This document shows positions 1 to 8,804 of a stretch of DNA of 64,000 nucleotides, one piece after another. Position 1 is the first letter of the stretch. Each line of letters opens with the position of its first letter. The notes under the pieces are model-generated. The model made no database searches, was not told where the DNA came from, and saw nothing but the letters and a program-made list of their open reading frames with translations. The stretch spans positions 186,001-250,000 of the forward strand of contig NZ_JAMBOE010000004.1 in the NCBI RefSeq assembly GCF_023715465.1, in the 5' to 3' direction. Origin of the DNA: Paenibacillus macerans. Lineage in GTDB: Bacteria > Bacillota > Bacilli > Paenibacillales > Paenibacillaceae. The translations under genes and the position numbers were made by a program.

Positions 1-1512
1 GTACCCCATCGAAGCGATATTTTCCGCCCCGGTCAAGGCCATCGGCTCGAATACTTTGCGTAAATCTTCGTACGTATAGCCGAACGCCATTTGACGCAGC
101 GAGATATCCTCATGGCTTTCCGCAGGAAGCTCCAGCGCCTCCGGCAGGTCCTCAAGCGTGATCAAATGCTCGCTCAGCCATTCGCGGTACGGGTGCTCTT
201 TGGCGATCGCCGATTTCACTTCCTCGTCGGAAATGATCCGCCCTTCCCGCGTGTCCACCAGCAGCATCCGCCCCGGACGCAGGCGGTCCTTATAAAGCAC
301 GTCCTCCGCCGGAATATCGAGCACCCCGACCTCCGATGACAACACGATCAGATCGTTTTTCGTTACATAATAACGCGACGGACGCAGACCGTTCCGGTCA
401 AGGATCGCGCCGATCTGGATGCCGTCGGTAAAGCCCATCGCCGCCGGTCCGTCCCAAGGTTCCATCAGCGAGCTGTGATACTCGTAAAACGCTTTTTTAT
501 CGTCATCCATATCGCCCAGCCCAACCCACGGTTCAGGAACCATCATCATCGCCACATGCGGCAGGGAACGGCCGCTCAGATACAGAAATTCAAAGGTGTT
601 GTCGAACATCGCCGTATCGGAGCCGTCCGGATTGATGAGCGGTTTGACCTTCTCCAGATCAGCGCCAAAGGCATCGGTTTCAAGCATCGACTGGCGGGCG
701 TGCATCCAGTTCACGTTGCCGCGCAGGGTATTGATCTCGCCGTTGTGGATCATAAAGCGGTACGGATGCGCCCGTTCCCAGCTCGGAAACGTGTTCGTGC
801 TGAACCGGGAGTGGATCATCGCGATCGCGGATTCAAGGCGTTCGTCACGCAAATCCAGGTAAAACTGGCCGACCTGTTCCGTCGTCAGCATCCCTTTGTA
901 GACTACTTTACGGCAGGAAAGGCTGGATACGTAAAAAGCGTCCCCGCCTTCCGCCCCGCTGTACCGGATCGCCAATTCGGCCCGGCGGCGGATCACGTAA
1001 AGCTTACGTTCGAAGTCCAGCTCATCCCGCACCCCTTCGGCCCGCCCGATAAAGACCTGGCGAACGAACGGCTTGGCCTCCTTGGCCGATTTGCCAAGCA
1101 TGTCGTCCCGGGTAGGCACGGTGCGGAAGCCGATCAGCTTCTGGCCTTCCTCCTCAACGATTTGCGTCAGCAGCGCCTCCTGCTTGCTGCGGAGGTCCTC
1201 GTCATGCGGCAAAAACAGCATGCCGACGCCATAATGACCCGGCTCAGGCAAAGCGAATCCGAGACTCTGCGCTTCAGCGGCAAAAAAACGATGCGGAATT
1301 TGCAGTAAAATACCTGCGCCGTCCCCCGAATTCGGTTCGCTGCCCTGACCACCCCGGTGCTCCATATTCGCCAGCATCGTCAAAGCCTTGCTGACGATAT
1401 CATGGGAGGCCCGGCCTTTGATATGAGCGACAAACCCCATGCCGCAAGCGTCTTTTTCAAAAGCGGGATCATACAGTCCCTGCTTGACTGGTGTAACGGT
1501 GTGTTTCATCAT
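1..1512 (-). CDS. gltB: Glutamate synthase (GOGAT) large subunit, N-terminal part, cut by window edge
   Basis: About 504 codons are visible; the rest lies beyond the left edge. Reading from 1512 gives a short propeptide and then Cys23 in the context DACGMGFVAHIKG, the autocatalytically exposed nucleophile of the class II glutamine amidotransferase domain. Typical GltB blocks follow: NMEHRGGQGSEPNSGDGAG and IHSRFSTNTFPSWERAHPYR. The family transfers the amide N of glutamine to 2-oxoglutarate to give two glutamates, using NADPH through the small subunit GltD. The start is ATGATG, with AAAGG about 10 nt upstream; the second ATG (1509) is also possible. A TATAAT-like -10 lies at 1559-1564 with no good -35, as expected if an activator such as GltC is needed (inference). 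The ammonia channel and FMN barrel are not in the window. Confidence 0.95.
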   Translation of the reverse strand, partial: MMKHTVTPVKQGLYDPAFEKDACGMGFVAHIKGRASHDIVSKALTMLANMEHRGGQGSEPNSGDGAGILLQIPHRFFAAEAQSLGFALPEPGHYGVGMLFLPHDEDLRSKQEALLTQIVEEEGQKLIGFRTVPTRDDMLGKSAKEAKPFVRQVFIGRAEGVRDELDFERKLYVIRRRAELAIRYSGAEGGDAFYVSSLSCRKVVYKGMLTTEQVGQFYLDLRDERLESAIAMIHSRFSTNTFPSWERAHPYRFMIHNGEINTLRGNVNWMHARQSMLETDAFGADLEKVKPLINPDGSDTAMFDNTFEFLYLSGRSLPHVAMMMVPEPWVGLGDMDDDKKAFYEYHSSLMEPWDGPAAMGFTDGIQIGAILDRNGLRPSRYYVTKNDLIVLSSEVGVLDIPAEDVLYKDRLRPGRMLLVDTREGRIISDEEVKSAIAKEHPYREWLSEHLITLEDLPEALELPAESHEDISLRQMAFGYTYEDLRKVFEPMALTGAENIASMGY

Positions 1513-1558
1513 CTGACGCAACCTTTCTATAGTTAAAATAAGCGATAATTAACGAAAC

Positions 1559-1564
1559 ATTATA
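1559..1564 (-). promoter_or_regulatory. Candidate -10 element of gltB
   Basis: The minus strand reads TATAAT 47 nt upstream of the gltB start. No consensus -35 sits 16-18 nt further up, so the promoter is weak or activator dependent. The rest of the 1513-1762 gap is AT-rich and holds nothing else I can name. Confidence 0.4.
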
Positions 1565-1762
1565 GGAGCCAGATAACCTTTCCTTGGCCGGATAAGCCCG
1601 GAATAATCTTTCTTTTATTCTAACGGAAAATGTCACGTCTGTTTTTGCACTATATTCTATTTCTTTTGCACTATTGATTATATTTTTCAGGGAATTTATC
1701 CGCTGCTTTCCGCGAAAGCGTTCTTACGTATGCAGGATATTCATCCGGTGTGAAAATCAGCC

Positions 1763-1799
1763 AAAAAAAATCCGCCCCCGGTGACGTCCCGGGAACGGA
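1763..1799 (-). terminator. Rho-independent terminator of the tetR-type gene
   Basis: On the minus strand a GC-rich hairpin (arms TCCGTTCCCGGG and CCCGGGGGCGGA, slightly imperfect, around a short ACGTCA loop) is followed by eight T. It ends transcription of the regulator at 1833-2414 before gltB. Confidence 0.8.
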
Positions 1800-1832
1800 T
1801 GGCGATCGGCGATTATAACGAGCTTGCCTGTC

Positions 1833-2414
1833 TTACTTTACCGGCGAAAGCCCGCTTGCCAAAAAGTCGCGGATGAAATTTTTGATCTGGTCTTTGCTGA
1901 GCGGTTTATGCGCTTTGTTCCAATCCGATGTAAGCGTGATATACAGCTTGAACACCACGAACGAAACGAGCTTCGGGTCGAAATCGCGAATCTCTTTCCT
2001 CCCCGCCGAGCGGGCGATCTGCCGCTCCAGGTAATCCAAAATGTTATTTTCGACCTGTTCCAGGCCTTCACGAGCCTTGGGCGTGCCGATTTCCCGCACT
2101 TCCTGCGACAGCTTGATGAGCAGTTCGTGTTCGCTCCGGTACTCCAAGATCGCATCCATCACCCGGTGCAAATTATCGAAAAAACCCTTGTTCTCATCCA
2201 CTTCATGCTCAACGATCCGGCGCATATCAACAATCACGGAGCGCAGGATTTCGTCAAACAGCTCTTCTTTGTTCTTAAAAAAAGTATAAATCGTTCCCTT
2301 AGCCACATTCGCAATTTTGGCCACATGGTCCATCGTCGTCGCTTTATACCCGAACAGCGAAAACGATTTTTCCGCGGCTTCGACGACCTGCTTGCGGCGG
2401 TCCACCAGCGCCAT
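1833..2414 (-). CDS. TetR/AcrR family transcriptional regulator
   Basis: 193 aa. The N-terminal helix-turn-helix covers about residues 5-55 (SFSLFGYKATTMDHVAKIA, then GTIYTFFKNKEELFDEIL), the standard TetR pattern. The C-terminal ligand/dimer domain is about 135 residues and its effector cannot be read from sequence. An upstream in-frame ATG (2435) exists, but ATG 2414 has a perfect AAGGAGGTG at 2421-2429, so the shorter form is preferred. The gene is divergent from the glycosyltransferase at 2714, a common arrangement for a local repressor and its target, but no target is proven. A GTACAAAGTAC palindrome lies just upstream and may be its operator. Confidence 0.85.
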   Translation of the reverse strand: MALVDRRKQVVEAAEKSFSLFGYKATTMDHVAKIANVAKGTIYTFFKNKEELFDEILRSVIVDMRRIVEHEVDENKGFFDNLHRVMDAILEYRSEHELLIKLSQEVREIGTPKAREGLEQVENNILDYLERQIARSAGRKEIRDFDPKLVSFVVFKLYITLTSDWNKAHKPLSKDQIKNFIRDFLASGLSPVK

Positions 2415-2429
2415 GAGGGACACCTCCTT

Positions 2430-2440
2430 GTACAAAGTAC
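2430..2440. promoter_or_regulatory. Small palindrome GTACAAAGTAC, possible TetR operator
   Basis: A perfect GTAC-AAA-GTAC inverted repeat directly precedes the ribosome site of the tetR gene. Position and symmetry fit autoregulation, but it is short for a TetR operator. The rest of the 2441-2713 divergent gap shows AT-rich promoter-like sequence and no clear second copy. Confidence 0.3.
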
Positions 2441-2713
2441 ATGATATACTTAAGAAATAAACTCTTAAAAAATCAGACTAAAAATCATTTTTGGTCATTA
2501 AGTCAATTTTCACTCTATCATTATTAAGTACCGGCCGCAAGGTATTTAATCATCTTTTTTGGGGCATCCCCAGATCCCCTGCCCGCGAAAGCCCCCCGTC
2601 CAAGGTCCAGCTCCGTACCCGTCCCGAGCCTCTTTAAACCGGTGCGAAAAAGAAATAAAATAGCCATGAGGAAAAGAGAGGATCCGGATTAAACTTTGGA
2701 GCAGGTGAACGAC

Positions 2714-3901
2714 ATGCGTAAAAAAAGAGTGCTGATCTTATCGGAAGGATTCGGAAGCGGCCACACCCAGGCCGGACACGCTCTGGCCGCCGGGCTTAGA
2801 AAGCTCGCTCCGGATATCCAGACGAAGGTGATGGAGCTCGGGTCGTTTTTGCATCCGACGGTAGCTCCGTGGATTATATCCGCTTACCGGATGACTGTAA
2901 GCACGAGTCCGGCTCTGGTCGGCAAGCTTTACCGCAAAAATTACGAAAAACCCGTGAGCAAGCTGACGCGCCTGGCGCTTCATAAAATGTTTTACCAGCA
3001 TGCCGCGGATGTGATCAATCAATTGGATCCCGATCTTATCGTTTGTACGCATCCGATTCCGGCCGCCATCGTTTCAAGGCTAAAGGCGTCCGGGATCGAT
3101 ATCCCGCTATGTACGATCATTACCGATTACGACGCTCACGGTTCCTGGATCAGCCCCGGCGTGGACCGGTTTCTCGTATCCGCGCACGAAGTCAAGGAAC
3201 TGCTGCAAAACCGCGGCGTAAGCTCGGCCAAAATCCAGGCGACCGGCATTCCCGTCCATCCGGATTTCTGGGTCAAGCAGAACCCCGTACATGCCAGAGC
3301 CGAGCTGGGGCTGAAAAATATGCCCACCGTGCTGGTGATGGGCGGCGGATGGGGGCTGTTGTTTGATGAAGATCTGATCGCCGGAATAGCGGGCTGGCTG
3401 GACAATGTTCAGTTCGTGTGCTGCATGGGGAGCAACGACAAGCTGGCCGAAAAGCTGCGCAGCCACCCGGCCTTGCAGCATCCCCACATGAAAGTTCTCG
3501 GCTTCACCCGCGAGGTGAGCAAATGGATGGACGCCGCCGATCTCTTGATCACGAAGGCCGGCGGCATGACCTGCACCGAAGGCCTGGCCAAAGGCCTTCC
3601 GATGCTGTTTTTCGAATCGATTCCGGGGCAGGAGGAGAAGAACCGCGAGTTTTTCGTCAGCCGCGGCTATGGCTCCGAATTGACTTCGCTGGACGTTCTG
3701 GACGATTGGCTGGCTTTTATCCGCGGCAGCAAGGGGCTCTCCGCCCCCATTCCGACGCGGGGCAAGCAGAACGCCCTCTCCTCGCATTACCAGCCGGACC
3801 AATGCGCTTCTAGCGTGCTGAATTTGCTGGAAGCGGCGGATAGTTTGTCCGCCATGGCCCATCTCCCCGCCGAAAGCCTTGCCGAGCAGCGTGCCAACTA
3901 G
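2714..3901 (+). CDS. MGDG synthase/UgtP-type diacylglycerol glycosyltransferase
   Basis: 395 aa, GT28/MurG-like GT-B fold. The N-terminal block RVLILSEGFGSGHTQAGHAL (about residues 4-23) is the glycine-rich signature of the MGDG_synth family. The C-terminal donor-binding half carries VLVMGGGWG, WMDAADLLITKAGGMTCTEGLAKGLPML and PGQEEKNREFF, the nucleotide-sugar pocket. Relatives such as Bacillus UgtP transfer glucose or galactose from UDP-sugars to diacylglycerol, making membrane glycolipids and lipoteichoic acid anchors. The exact acceptor here is not known. A TTG at 2696 is in frame, but ATG 2714 has AGGTGA six nt upstream and is chosen. No membrane segment is seen, so a peripheral membrane enzyme is likely. 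Confidence 0.85.
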   Translation: MRKKRVLILSEGFGSGHTQAGHALAAGLRKLAPDIQTKVMELGSFLHPTVAPWIISAYRMTVSTSPALVGKLYRKNYEKPVSKLTRLALHKMFYQHAADVINQLDPDLIVCTHPIPAAIVSRLKASGIDIPLCTIITDYDAHGSWISPGVDRFLVSAHEVKELLQNRGVSSAKIQATGIPVHPDFWVKQNPVHARAELGLKNMPTVLVMGGGWGLLFDEDLIAGIAGWLDNVQFVCCMGSNDKLAEKLRSHPALQHPHMKVLGFTREVSKWMDAADLLITKAGGMTCTEGLAKGLPMLFFESIPGQEEKNREFFVSRGYGSELTSLDVLDDWLAFIRGSKGLSAPIPTRGKQNALSSHYQPDQCASSVLNLLEAADSLSAMAHLPAESLAEQRAN

Positions 3902-3951
3902 CAGAGCGAGGGAAAAAATGCCGCAGCCCGGAGTTATCCGGCAAAACCGCC

Positions 3952-3972
3952 AGGCCCGTCAGGGCCTTTTTT
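3952..3972 (+). terminator. Rho-independent terminator of the glycosyltransferase gene
   Basis: AGGCCC-GTCA-GGGCCT hairpin followed by six T. It overlaps the stop of the convergent thpR gene. Confidence 0.75.
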
Positions 3973-4544
3973 CATTGGCTGAAGCTGACGGTCGCCACTG
4001 TCTCATACATGGGCCGCTCATGCATATGCGTTCGGTAGACCACCAGGCGGTCCGCCGTCCAGGAACCGAACGCGGCATCCTCCTGCAGCGCCTCTGCGCT
4101 TAGCGCCGCCGCGTCTTCACGGTATTTGCGGGCCAGCGTAATATGCGGACTGTAGCGCCGCTCTTCGGGAACAAAACCCAGCTCCCGGTTGGCCTCGGTA
4201 ACCTGGCGGTGCAGCCGGCCCAGCGCCGGCAGGTCCCCTTTTAGCCCCGCCCACAGCACGCTTGGACTGGCCGGGCGGCCAAAGGTGCCGCAGCCGCCGG
4301 CTTCCAGCGGAAAAGGAGCTACGCCAAGGACCGCTTTCCTGAGGGAAGCTTCCAGCTCCCCCAGCCGCTCGGGCGGCATATCTCCCAAAAATTGCACCGT
4401 AATATGATAATCCTCCGCGTGCACCCACTTACGGAACAGCAGCCGATCCCGCCGCTGGCGGCACCAGTCGTCCAGCTTCCGCTTCACCTCTGCCGGAATG
4501 GGGACCGCCACGAACAAACGCCATTTCTCCCCGGTTTCTGTCAT
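3972..4544 (-). CDS. thpR: RNA 2',3'-cyclic phosphodiesterase, 2H family
   Basis: 190 aa, the usual ThpR size. Two HxT motifs, HIT at residues 47-49 (YHITVQFLG) and HIT near residue 130 (SPHITLAR), define the bilobed 2H phosphoesterase active site. Family members open 2',3'-cyclic phosphate ends of RNA to 2'-phosphates and can ligate tRNA halves in vitro; the cellular substrate is unclear. ATG 4544 is preceded by AGAGGTG at good spacing. The gene stands alone, convergent with the glycosyltransferase and divergent from the chemoreceptor. Confidence 0.9.
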   Translation of the reverse strand: MTETGEKWRLFVAVPIPAEVKRKLDDWCRQRRDRLLFRKWVHAEDYHITVQFLGDMPPERLGELEASLRKAVLGVAPFPLEAGGCGTFGRPASPSVLWAGLKGDLPALGRLHRQVTEANRELGFVPEERRYSPHITLARKYREDAAALSAEALQEDAAFGSWTADRLVVYRTHMHERPMYETVATVSFSQ

Positions 4545-4689
4545 GCCATGTCACCTCTAATAATTTTTTTCCCAACAATTTAGTTTTAGTGATGTTGTTT
4601 ATTTTTTGTAAATAGTTTCTCATTATAATGTGTCTTAGACCATTCTACATATTCAGACATCATTCCGCAAAAAAGATAGGGGAAAAACG

Positions 4690-6387
4690 ATGGGATTCGC
4701 GCAAAAAATAACTTCCGTATTAATCGGTCTGCTCGTCATCGTCGGGCTCTTGCTCGGTTTTTTCGGTTACCGGATGACGTACGCCCAAGTCGAACAGTCC
4801 GTTGGCATTGAAACCGTCGGCTGCGCCAACATTACGACCGGCCTGGTCGACCCGAAGGATATCGAAGCTCTGGCCCAGGGGGACCGTTCTGGCCTGACGG
4901 AACTGGAGAAACGACTGAACTGGACGGTGGCTCATAAACCGTTGTTCAAAGAAGCGTTCCTTATGTCCCTGAACGGCCAAATCCTCGCCGCCGACGAAAA
5001 TTTGCAAAAACGCGGGTACCAGGCAGGGGATTCGTTCTACTTCAGCCCGCAGGACCGGGATATGATCATGACGATGAAGCATTCCGTCTACACGAAGGTT
5101 TATGACTACGATGGGGCCAAGCTGCTTAGCGGTTACGGACCGATATACAGAAACCACGATCCGAACCAGGAGATCATCGGCCTGATGGTCATTAACTTCG
5201 ATGCCTCCATTATCGGGGAGCGTACCTGGGATATCATCGCGCTGCCGTTCGCCCTGGGCGGGGCCGTATTTTTGGCCGCCGTGGCGTTCATTTACTTTTT
5301 CATCCACCGCATGATCCGCCCGCTGAAAACTTTGGCAGGGCAAGTTGACCGCGTGGCGCAGGGCGATTTGATCGTGGAGCCGCTGCTTCTGAACAGCCGG
5401 GATGAAGTTGGGAAGCTAACGAGAGGTTTCGGAGAAATGATCGTCAGCTTGCGCCGGCTGATTACCGAGGTGAACGATACGTCCATGCAGGTGGCCTCCT
5501 CTTCGCAGGAGCTTTCGGCCAGCGCTGAACAGACGGGACGGGCGGGAGAGCAAACCGTGCACATTACGCAAAAGCTGGCGGAAGGCGCGGAGACGCAGCT
5601 CCGCAATTTGGAGGCAAATTCCGAGGCGCTGCGCGAAATGTCCGGTACGATCGCTAGAATCGCAAGCCGGGCCGAAAACGTATCGCAGGCGGCGCTGCAG
5701 TCGTCCGAGGCGTCACGGCAAGGCGGGGAATCCATCCGCCTCGGCAGCGAGCAAATGGCAACGATGGAGCTCAAAATCGTGCAGCTCTCCGCGCTGATTC
5801 AGGGGCTTGGGGATGATTCCAAAGAGGTTCAAAGCATTCTGGACATCATCGCCGAAATTGCCGCCGAAACCAACCTGCTCGCGTTAAATGCTTCGATCGA
5901 AGCGGCCCGGGCCGGGGAACACGGCAGCGGTTTTGCCGTCGTGGCCGCCTCCGTCCGCAAGCTTGCGGAGCGGTCGGCGGATTCCGCCCGGCAAATCGCC
6001 GCGCTGATCGAACATATCGTGAAGCAAATCGAAGCAACCGGCCGGACGATGGACGAGACCGTCCTGGAAGTTAAGCGCGGCGCGGAGCTGGTCCGCAGTG
6101 CCGGGCGTTCGCTTGCCGATATCGGCAATTCGGCGGAATTTACCGCCCAGGCTATAGCCGATGTCAGCGGAAACGTGCAGACGCTCTCTGACAGTTCGCA
6201 AAGGCTGGTTCATTCGCTTGAGGACATTGTCAAATTCGCAAGCGAAACCGCGGAGAACGCACAAAGCATGTCCGCCGCTTCTGAGGAACAGCTCGCCGCG
6301 ATGCAAGAAATCGATGCTTTGGCCAGCCTCCTGTCTTCCTTGTCGGAGAAGCTTCACGGGCTCATCGACCGCTTCAAAGTCGTTTAA
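4690..6387 (+). CDS. Methyl-accepting chemotaxis protein
   Basis: 565 aa. Transmembrane segment 1 spans about residues 8-28, an extracytoplasmic sensor region of about 150 residues follows, and transmembrane segment 2 spans about 181-203. A HAMP domain (RPLKTLAGQVDRVAQGDL) covers about 205-256 and the coiled-coil signalling domain runs to the end. The kinase-contact hairpin tip is visible near residues 390-412 ([22 protein letters not shown]). The protein signals to CheA/CheW; the ligand is unknown and I do not recognise a clear Cache fold. ATG 4690 follows AGGGGAAAAACG. It is monocistronic, ending at a hairpin shared with dps. Confidence 0.92.
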   Translation: MGFAQKITSVLIGLLVIVGLLLGFFGYRMTYAQVEQSVGIETVGCANITTGLVDPKDIEALAQGDRSGLTELEKRLNWTVAHKPLFKEAFLMSLNGQILAADENLQKRGYQAGDSFYFSPQDRDMIMTMKHSVYTKVYDYDGAKLLSGYGPIYRNHDPNQEIIGLMVINFDASIIGERTWDIIALPFALGGAVFLAAVAFIYFFIHRMIRPLKTLAGQVDRVAQGDLIVEPLLLNSRDEVGKLTRGFGEMIVSLRRLITEVNDTSMQVASSSQELSASAEQTGRAGEQTVHITQKLAEGAETQLRNLEANSEALREMSGTIARIASRAENVSQAALQSSEASRQGGESIRLGSEQMATMELKIVQLSALIQGLGDDSKEVQSILDIIAEIAAETNLLALNASIEAARAGEHGSGFAVVAASVRKLAERSADSARQIAALIEHIVKQIEATGRTMDETVLEVKRGAELVRSAGRSLADIGNSAEFTAQAIADVSGNVQTLSDSSQRLVHSLEDIVKFASETAENAQSMSAASEEQLAAMQEIDALASLLSSLSEKLHGLIDRFKVV

Positions 6388-6396
6388 GCAAAGCAA

Positions 6397-6444
6397 AAAG
6401 ACCTGCCCCGGCAGCGGCTCGGCTGCCAAGGCAGGTCTTTCGTT
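6397..6444. terminator. Bidirectional terminator between MCP and dps
   Basis: An 11-bp stem AAAGACCTGCC/GGCAGGTCTTT encloses a second hairpin GGCAGC-GGCTCG-GCTGCC. T-rich stretches lie on both sides, so it can stop both convergent genes. Confidence 0.8.
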
Positions 6445-6468
6445 TGCGGCGGTGTTTAATCCATCAGC

Positions 6469-6933
6469 TTATTTGCCCAGGTAAGCGTTCAGCATCCAAC
6501 GATGTTTGTCCAGGGCGGAAAGCACGCCGAGCAGCAAATCGCCGGTTGCTTCATCTTCGACATGGGCAGCCGTTTCCATGGCATCTTTCAGATCGCTGGA
6601 CAGCGTCTCGAAGTCAGCGATGATGGCGGCTACCATTTCGTCGGCCGTCTCTTTGCCGCTTGCTTCCTTCAAAGTGGCGATCGCTAACGATTCACGTAAC
6701 GTGGCGACCGGAGTTCCGCCGATGGCGAGCAGGCGCTCCGCAATGTCGTCGATGTACCCGGCGGCTTCATCGTACAAGGATTCGAATTTTTCATGCAAAG
6801 TAAAGAAATTCGAACCTTTTACAAACCAGTGGAAATTATGGAGCTTCGTGTACATCAAGGTCCAGTTCGCGATCTGCAGGTTCAATTGTTTTTGCAGCTG
6901 TTGGTCAACTTGAGTCATCGTTTGATTTGCCAT
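6469..6933 (-). CDS. dps: Dps-family DNA-binding ferritin-like protein
   Basis: 154 aa, typical for Dps miniferritins. The conserved N-terminal helix shows KLHNFHWFVKG followed by FTLHEKFESLYDEAAGYIDDIAERLLAIGG. Its H, D and E residues build the inter-subunit ferroxidase centre (HNFHW with the D-E pair in LYDEAAGYIDD). Such proteins form dodecamers that oxidise Fe(II) with H2O2 and shield DNA. The start has GGAGGAA seven nt upstream. The promoter region carries a PerR-like palindrome at 7004-7022, suggesting peroxide induction. It is a single gene sharing a terminator with the chemoreceptor. Confidence 0.93.
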   Translation of the reverse strand: MANQTMTQVDQQLQKQLNLQIANWTLMYTKLHNFHWFVKGSNFFTLHEKFESLYDEAAGYIDDIAERLLAIGGTPVATLRESLAIATLKEASGKETADEMVAAIIADFETLSSDLKDAMETAAHVEDEATGDLLLGVLSALDKHRWMLNAYLGK

Positions 6934-7003
6934 TTCAAATTCCTCCTATGTTCAAAAATTTTAATGCCCTTTTTGCTTCGACTTATGCTTTTTAAAATCT
7001 TAA

Positions 7004-7022
7004 ATTTAGACTAAATCTAAAT
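7004..7022. promoter_or_regulatory. PerR/Fur-type operator upstream of dps
   Basis: Perfect inverted repeat ATTTAGA-CTAAA-TCTAAAT. The central 15 bp, read on the minus strand as TTAGATTTAGTCTAA, matches the Bacillus PerR consensus TTATAATNATTATAA at 11 positions. Position in front of dps (known PerR regulon member mrgA in Bacillus) supports the call. Confidence 0.55.
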
Positions 7023-7131
7023 CTTGTTTATATATTACCACTTAACCTCCCAAGATGCAAGTCTTGGAAACATGAACATCCCGTGAAAATTGAACAAGAT
7101 TATTCTGCGCCTAAACGGAGGCCAATATGCA

Positions 7132-7160
7132 AAAAAACCGGCGCCTTTCGCGTCGGTCCT
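7132..7160 (-). terminator. Terminator of the DivIVA/GpsB-like gene
   Basis: Minus strand ACCGACGC-GAAA-GGCGCCGGT, one bulge, followed by seven T. Confidence 0.65.
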
Positions 7161-7193
7161 TCGAATGTTCACATACTTTTCCCTGTTTCCTAT

Positions 7194-7577
7194 TTATTTG
7201 TCCTTGCGAACTTGTAATTTTAATTGTTCCAGACTGCGCTCCAACTGGCGGATCCCGTCTTCGACGAGGCGGCGGTCCACGGCGTTTTCCAGCTCAAGCT
7301 GCGGCTTACGGGCGGTGAACGCCTTTTTCTCTTCTTCCCAATAGGCCTGGCGGCGCTGAATTTCCTTATATTTGTCCAGTAAATCGGTGATGATATCGTA
7401 AAAGCGCTCATAGTCGACGATGATTTCGTCAAGGAAGCGATCCACGTCCTCCTTGTCGTAACCGCGCATTTTGACGTCAAATTCCTTTTCATGAATGGAG
7501 AGCGCATCCAGCTTGATGCCAAGCTGTTTGAACAGACCTTTCTGGTCTTCAAGTTTACGCGAGTAATCGTCTTGCAT
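7194..7577 (-). CDS. DivIVA/GpsB-like coiled-coil cell division protein
   Basis: 127 aa. Residues about 23-60 carry the DivIVA N-terminal membrane-binding motif, with [20 protein letters not shown] close to the family consensus F-x3-x-R-GYD-x-D-V-D-x-FLD. The rest is charged coiled coil (residues about 60-125), ending in KDK. Proteins of this kind sit at the septum or poles and recruit penicillin-binding proteins or other partners. The short length is nearer GpsB than full DivIVA. ATG 7577 has GGAGGG nine nt upstream and is preferred over the ATG at 7625. It is divergent from the TagO-type gene, another envelope function. Confidence 0.82.
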   Translation of the reverse strand: MQDDYSRKLEDQKGLFKQLGIKLDALSIHEKEFDVKMRGYDKEDVDRFLDEIIVDYERFYDIITDLLDKYKEIQRRQAYWEEEKKAFTARKPQLELENAVDRRLVEDGIRQLERSLEQLKLQVRKDK

Positions 7578-7747
7578 TCTTATTATCCCTCCGTACGGTT
7601 CTTGCCTTTTCCTATAATGTACCACAGTTCCAGGCCTCGGTTCATCTTTCGCTTGTGTACTGTATGTTGCTATTGTAGCATGTATTCGACAAGTTTTAAG
7701 ATTCTTTTTATAATATGGGGAGTAAATGCAATTAGTCTATTCATCTG

Positions 7748-8719
7748 GTGGTGAGCAAGATTTTATACGTACTTTCCTTTTTGCTATCGTTTTTGATCGT
7801 TTATTTTCTCATTCCGCCGCTGGGCAAGCTGGCCTTTCGTCTCGATTTTGTGGACAAGCCTCGTGCCGACAATGAGCGGAAAGTCCACCGGCAGCCGATC
7901 CCGCTGACGGCGAGCTACGCCATCTTTACCGGTTTTTTTGTTTCGTATCTGCTGTTCACGCGGGACTTCTCCTGGGAAACCGGGGCGTTATTTGCCGGAG
8001 GCCTGCTGCTGCTGGCGATCGGCACCGTCGACGACTGGTACAAAACGAAAGGCCGCGATTTTCCGGCGCTGCCGAAGCTGATCGTGCAGGTATCGGCTGC
8101 CGTGCTGGTCTATTTTGCGGGCATTCAATTCAACGGGTTCGTGAATCCGCTGAGCGGCCATTACGTTTTTCTCCCCGAATGGCTGCAGTTTATCCTGACG
8201 ATTTTGTGGATTTTCGGCGTAACGACGGTGATCAATTTCTCGGACGGGCTCGATGGGCTGGCCGGGGGGCTGTCGGCGATATCGGCCGTTACGTTGTTTG
8301 TGGTGGCCGTAACGAAAGGACAAACGAACTCCGCCATGCTGTCGATTACGTTGATCGGGGTTACGCTCGCTTATTTGCGTTATAACAAACCTCCGGCCAA
8401 AGTGTTCATGGGCGATGCCGGGGCGACTTTTCTCGGCTTTATGCTGGCCGTAATCGCGCTGGACGGCGCATTTAAGCAAGCGACGGTGCTGTCTCTGTTT
8501 ATCCCGGTCCTGGCGCTCGGCGTACCGATTTTCGACAATCTGTTCGTCGTCATCAAACGGATGCTGCAGGGCAAATCACCGTATCAGGCCGACGCCAGCC
8601 AGGTCCATTACCGGCTGCTCCGCGCCGGCCTCAGTCAGAAACAGGCGGTCGTGGTGCTTTATTTGGTCAGCACCTGCCTGGGGTTGTCCTCGATTATATT
8701 GCTGCTGCTGCAAACATAA
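7748..8719 (+). CDS. Undecaprenyl-phosphate GlcNAc-1-phosphate transferase (TagO/WecA/MraY family)
   Basis: 323 aa with about ten transmembrane segments. Family signatures: VDDWY near residue 95 (Mg-binding Asp pair), NFSDGLDGLAGG near residue 160 and FMGDAGATFLGF near residue 220. The enzyme moves a sugar-1-phosphate from a UDP-sugar to undecaprenyl phosphate, starting teichoic acid or other cell-wall polymer synthesis. The cytoplasmic loop LQGKSPYQADASQVHYRL carries the usual H-x-H/H-Y-R-L end seen in TagO-type rather than MraY enzymes. GTG 7748 is followed by a second GTG (7751) and the ribosome site is weak, so the start is uncertain by a codon. Confidence 0.88.
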   Translation: MVSKILYVLSFLLSFLIVYFLIPPLGKLAFRLDFVDKPRADNERKVHRQPIPLTASYAIFTGFFVSYLLFTRDFSWETGALFAGGLLLLAIGTVDDWYKTKGRDFPALPKLIVQVSAAVLVYFAGIQFNGFVNPLSGHYVFLPEWLQFILTILWIFGVTTVINFSDGLDGLAGGLSAISAVTLFVVAVTKGQTNSAMLSITLIGVTLAYLRYNKPPAKVFMGDAGATFLGFMLAVIALDGAFKQATVLSLFIPVLALGVPIFDNLFVVIKRMLQGKSPYQADASQVHYRLLRAGLSQKQAVVVLYLVSTCLGLSSIILLLLQT

Positions 8720-8735
8720 CGACGCGCGGACAAAA

Positions 8736-8784
8736 ACAGGCGGCCGGTCTCCGAAATTTGCGTTCGGAAGCCGGCCGTCTGTTA
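8736..8784. terminator. Bidirectional terminator between the TagO-type gene and the blaR1-like gene
   Basis: Long stem ACAGGCGGCCGG with CCGGCCGTCTGT plus the inner pair TCCGAA/TTCGGA. TTATTTCTT follows on the plus strand and TTTTTG on the minus strand. Confidence 0.75.
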
Positions 8785-8804
8785 TTTCTTCTTCAAGGCG
8801 TCGT

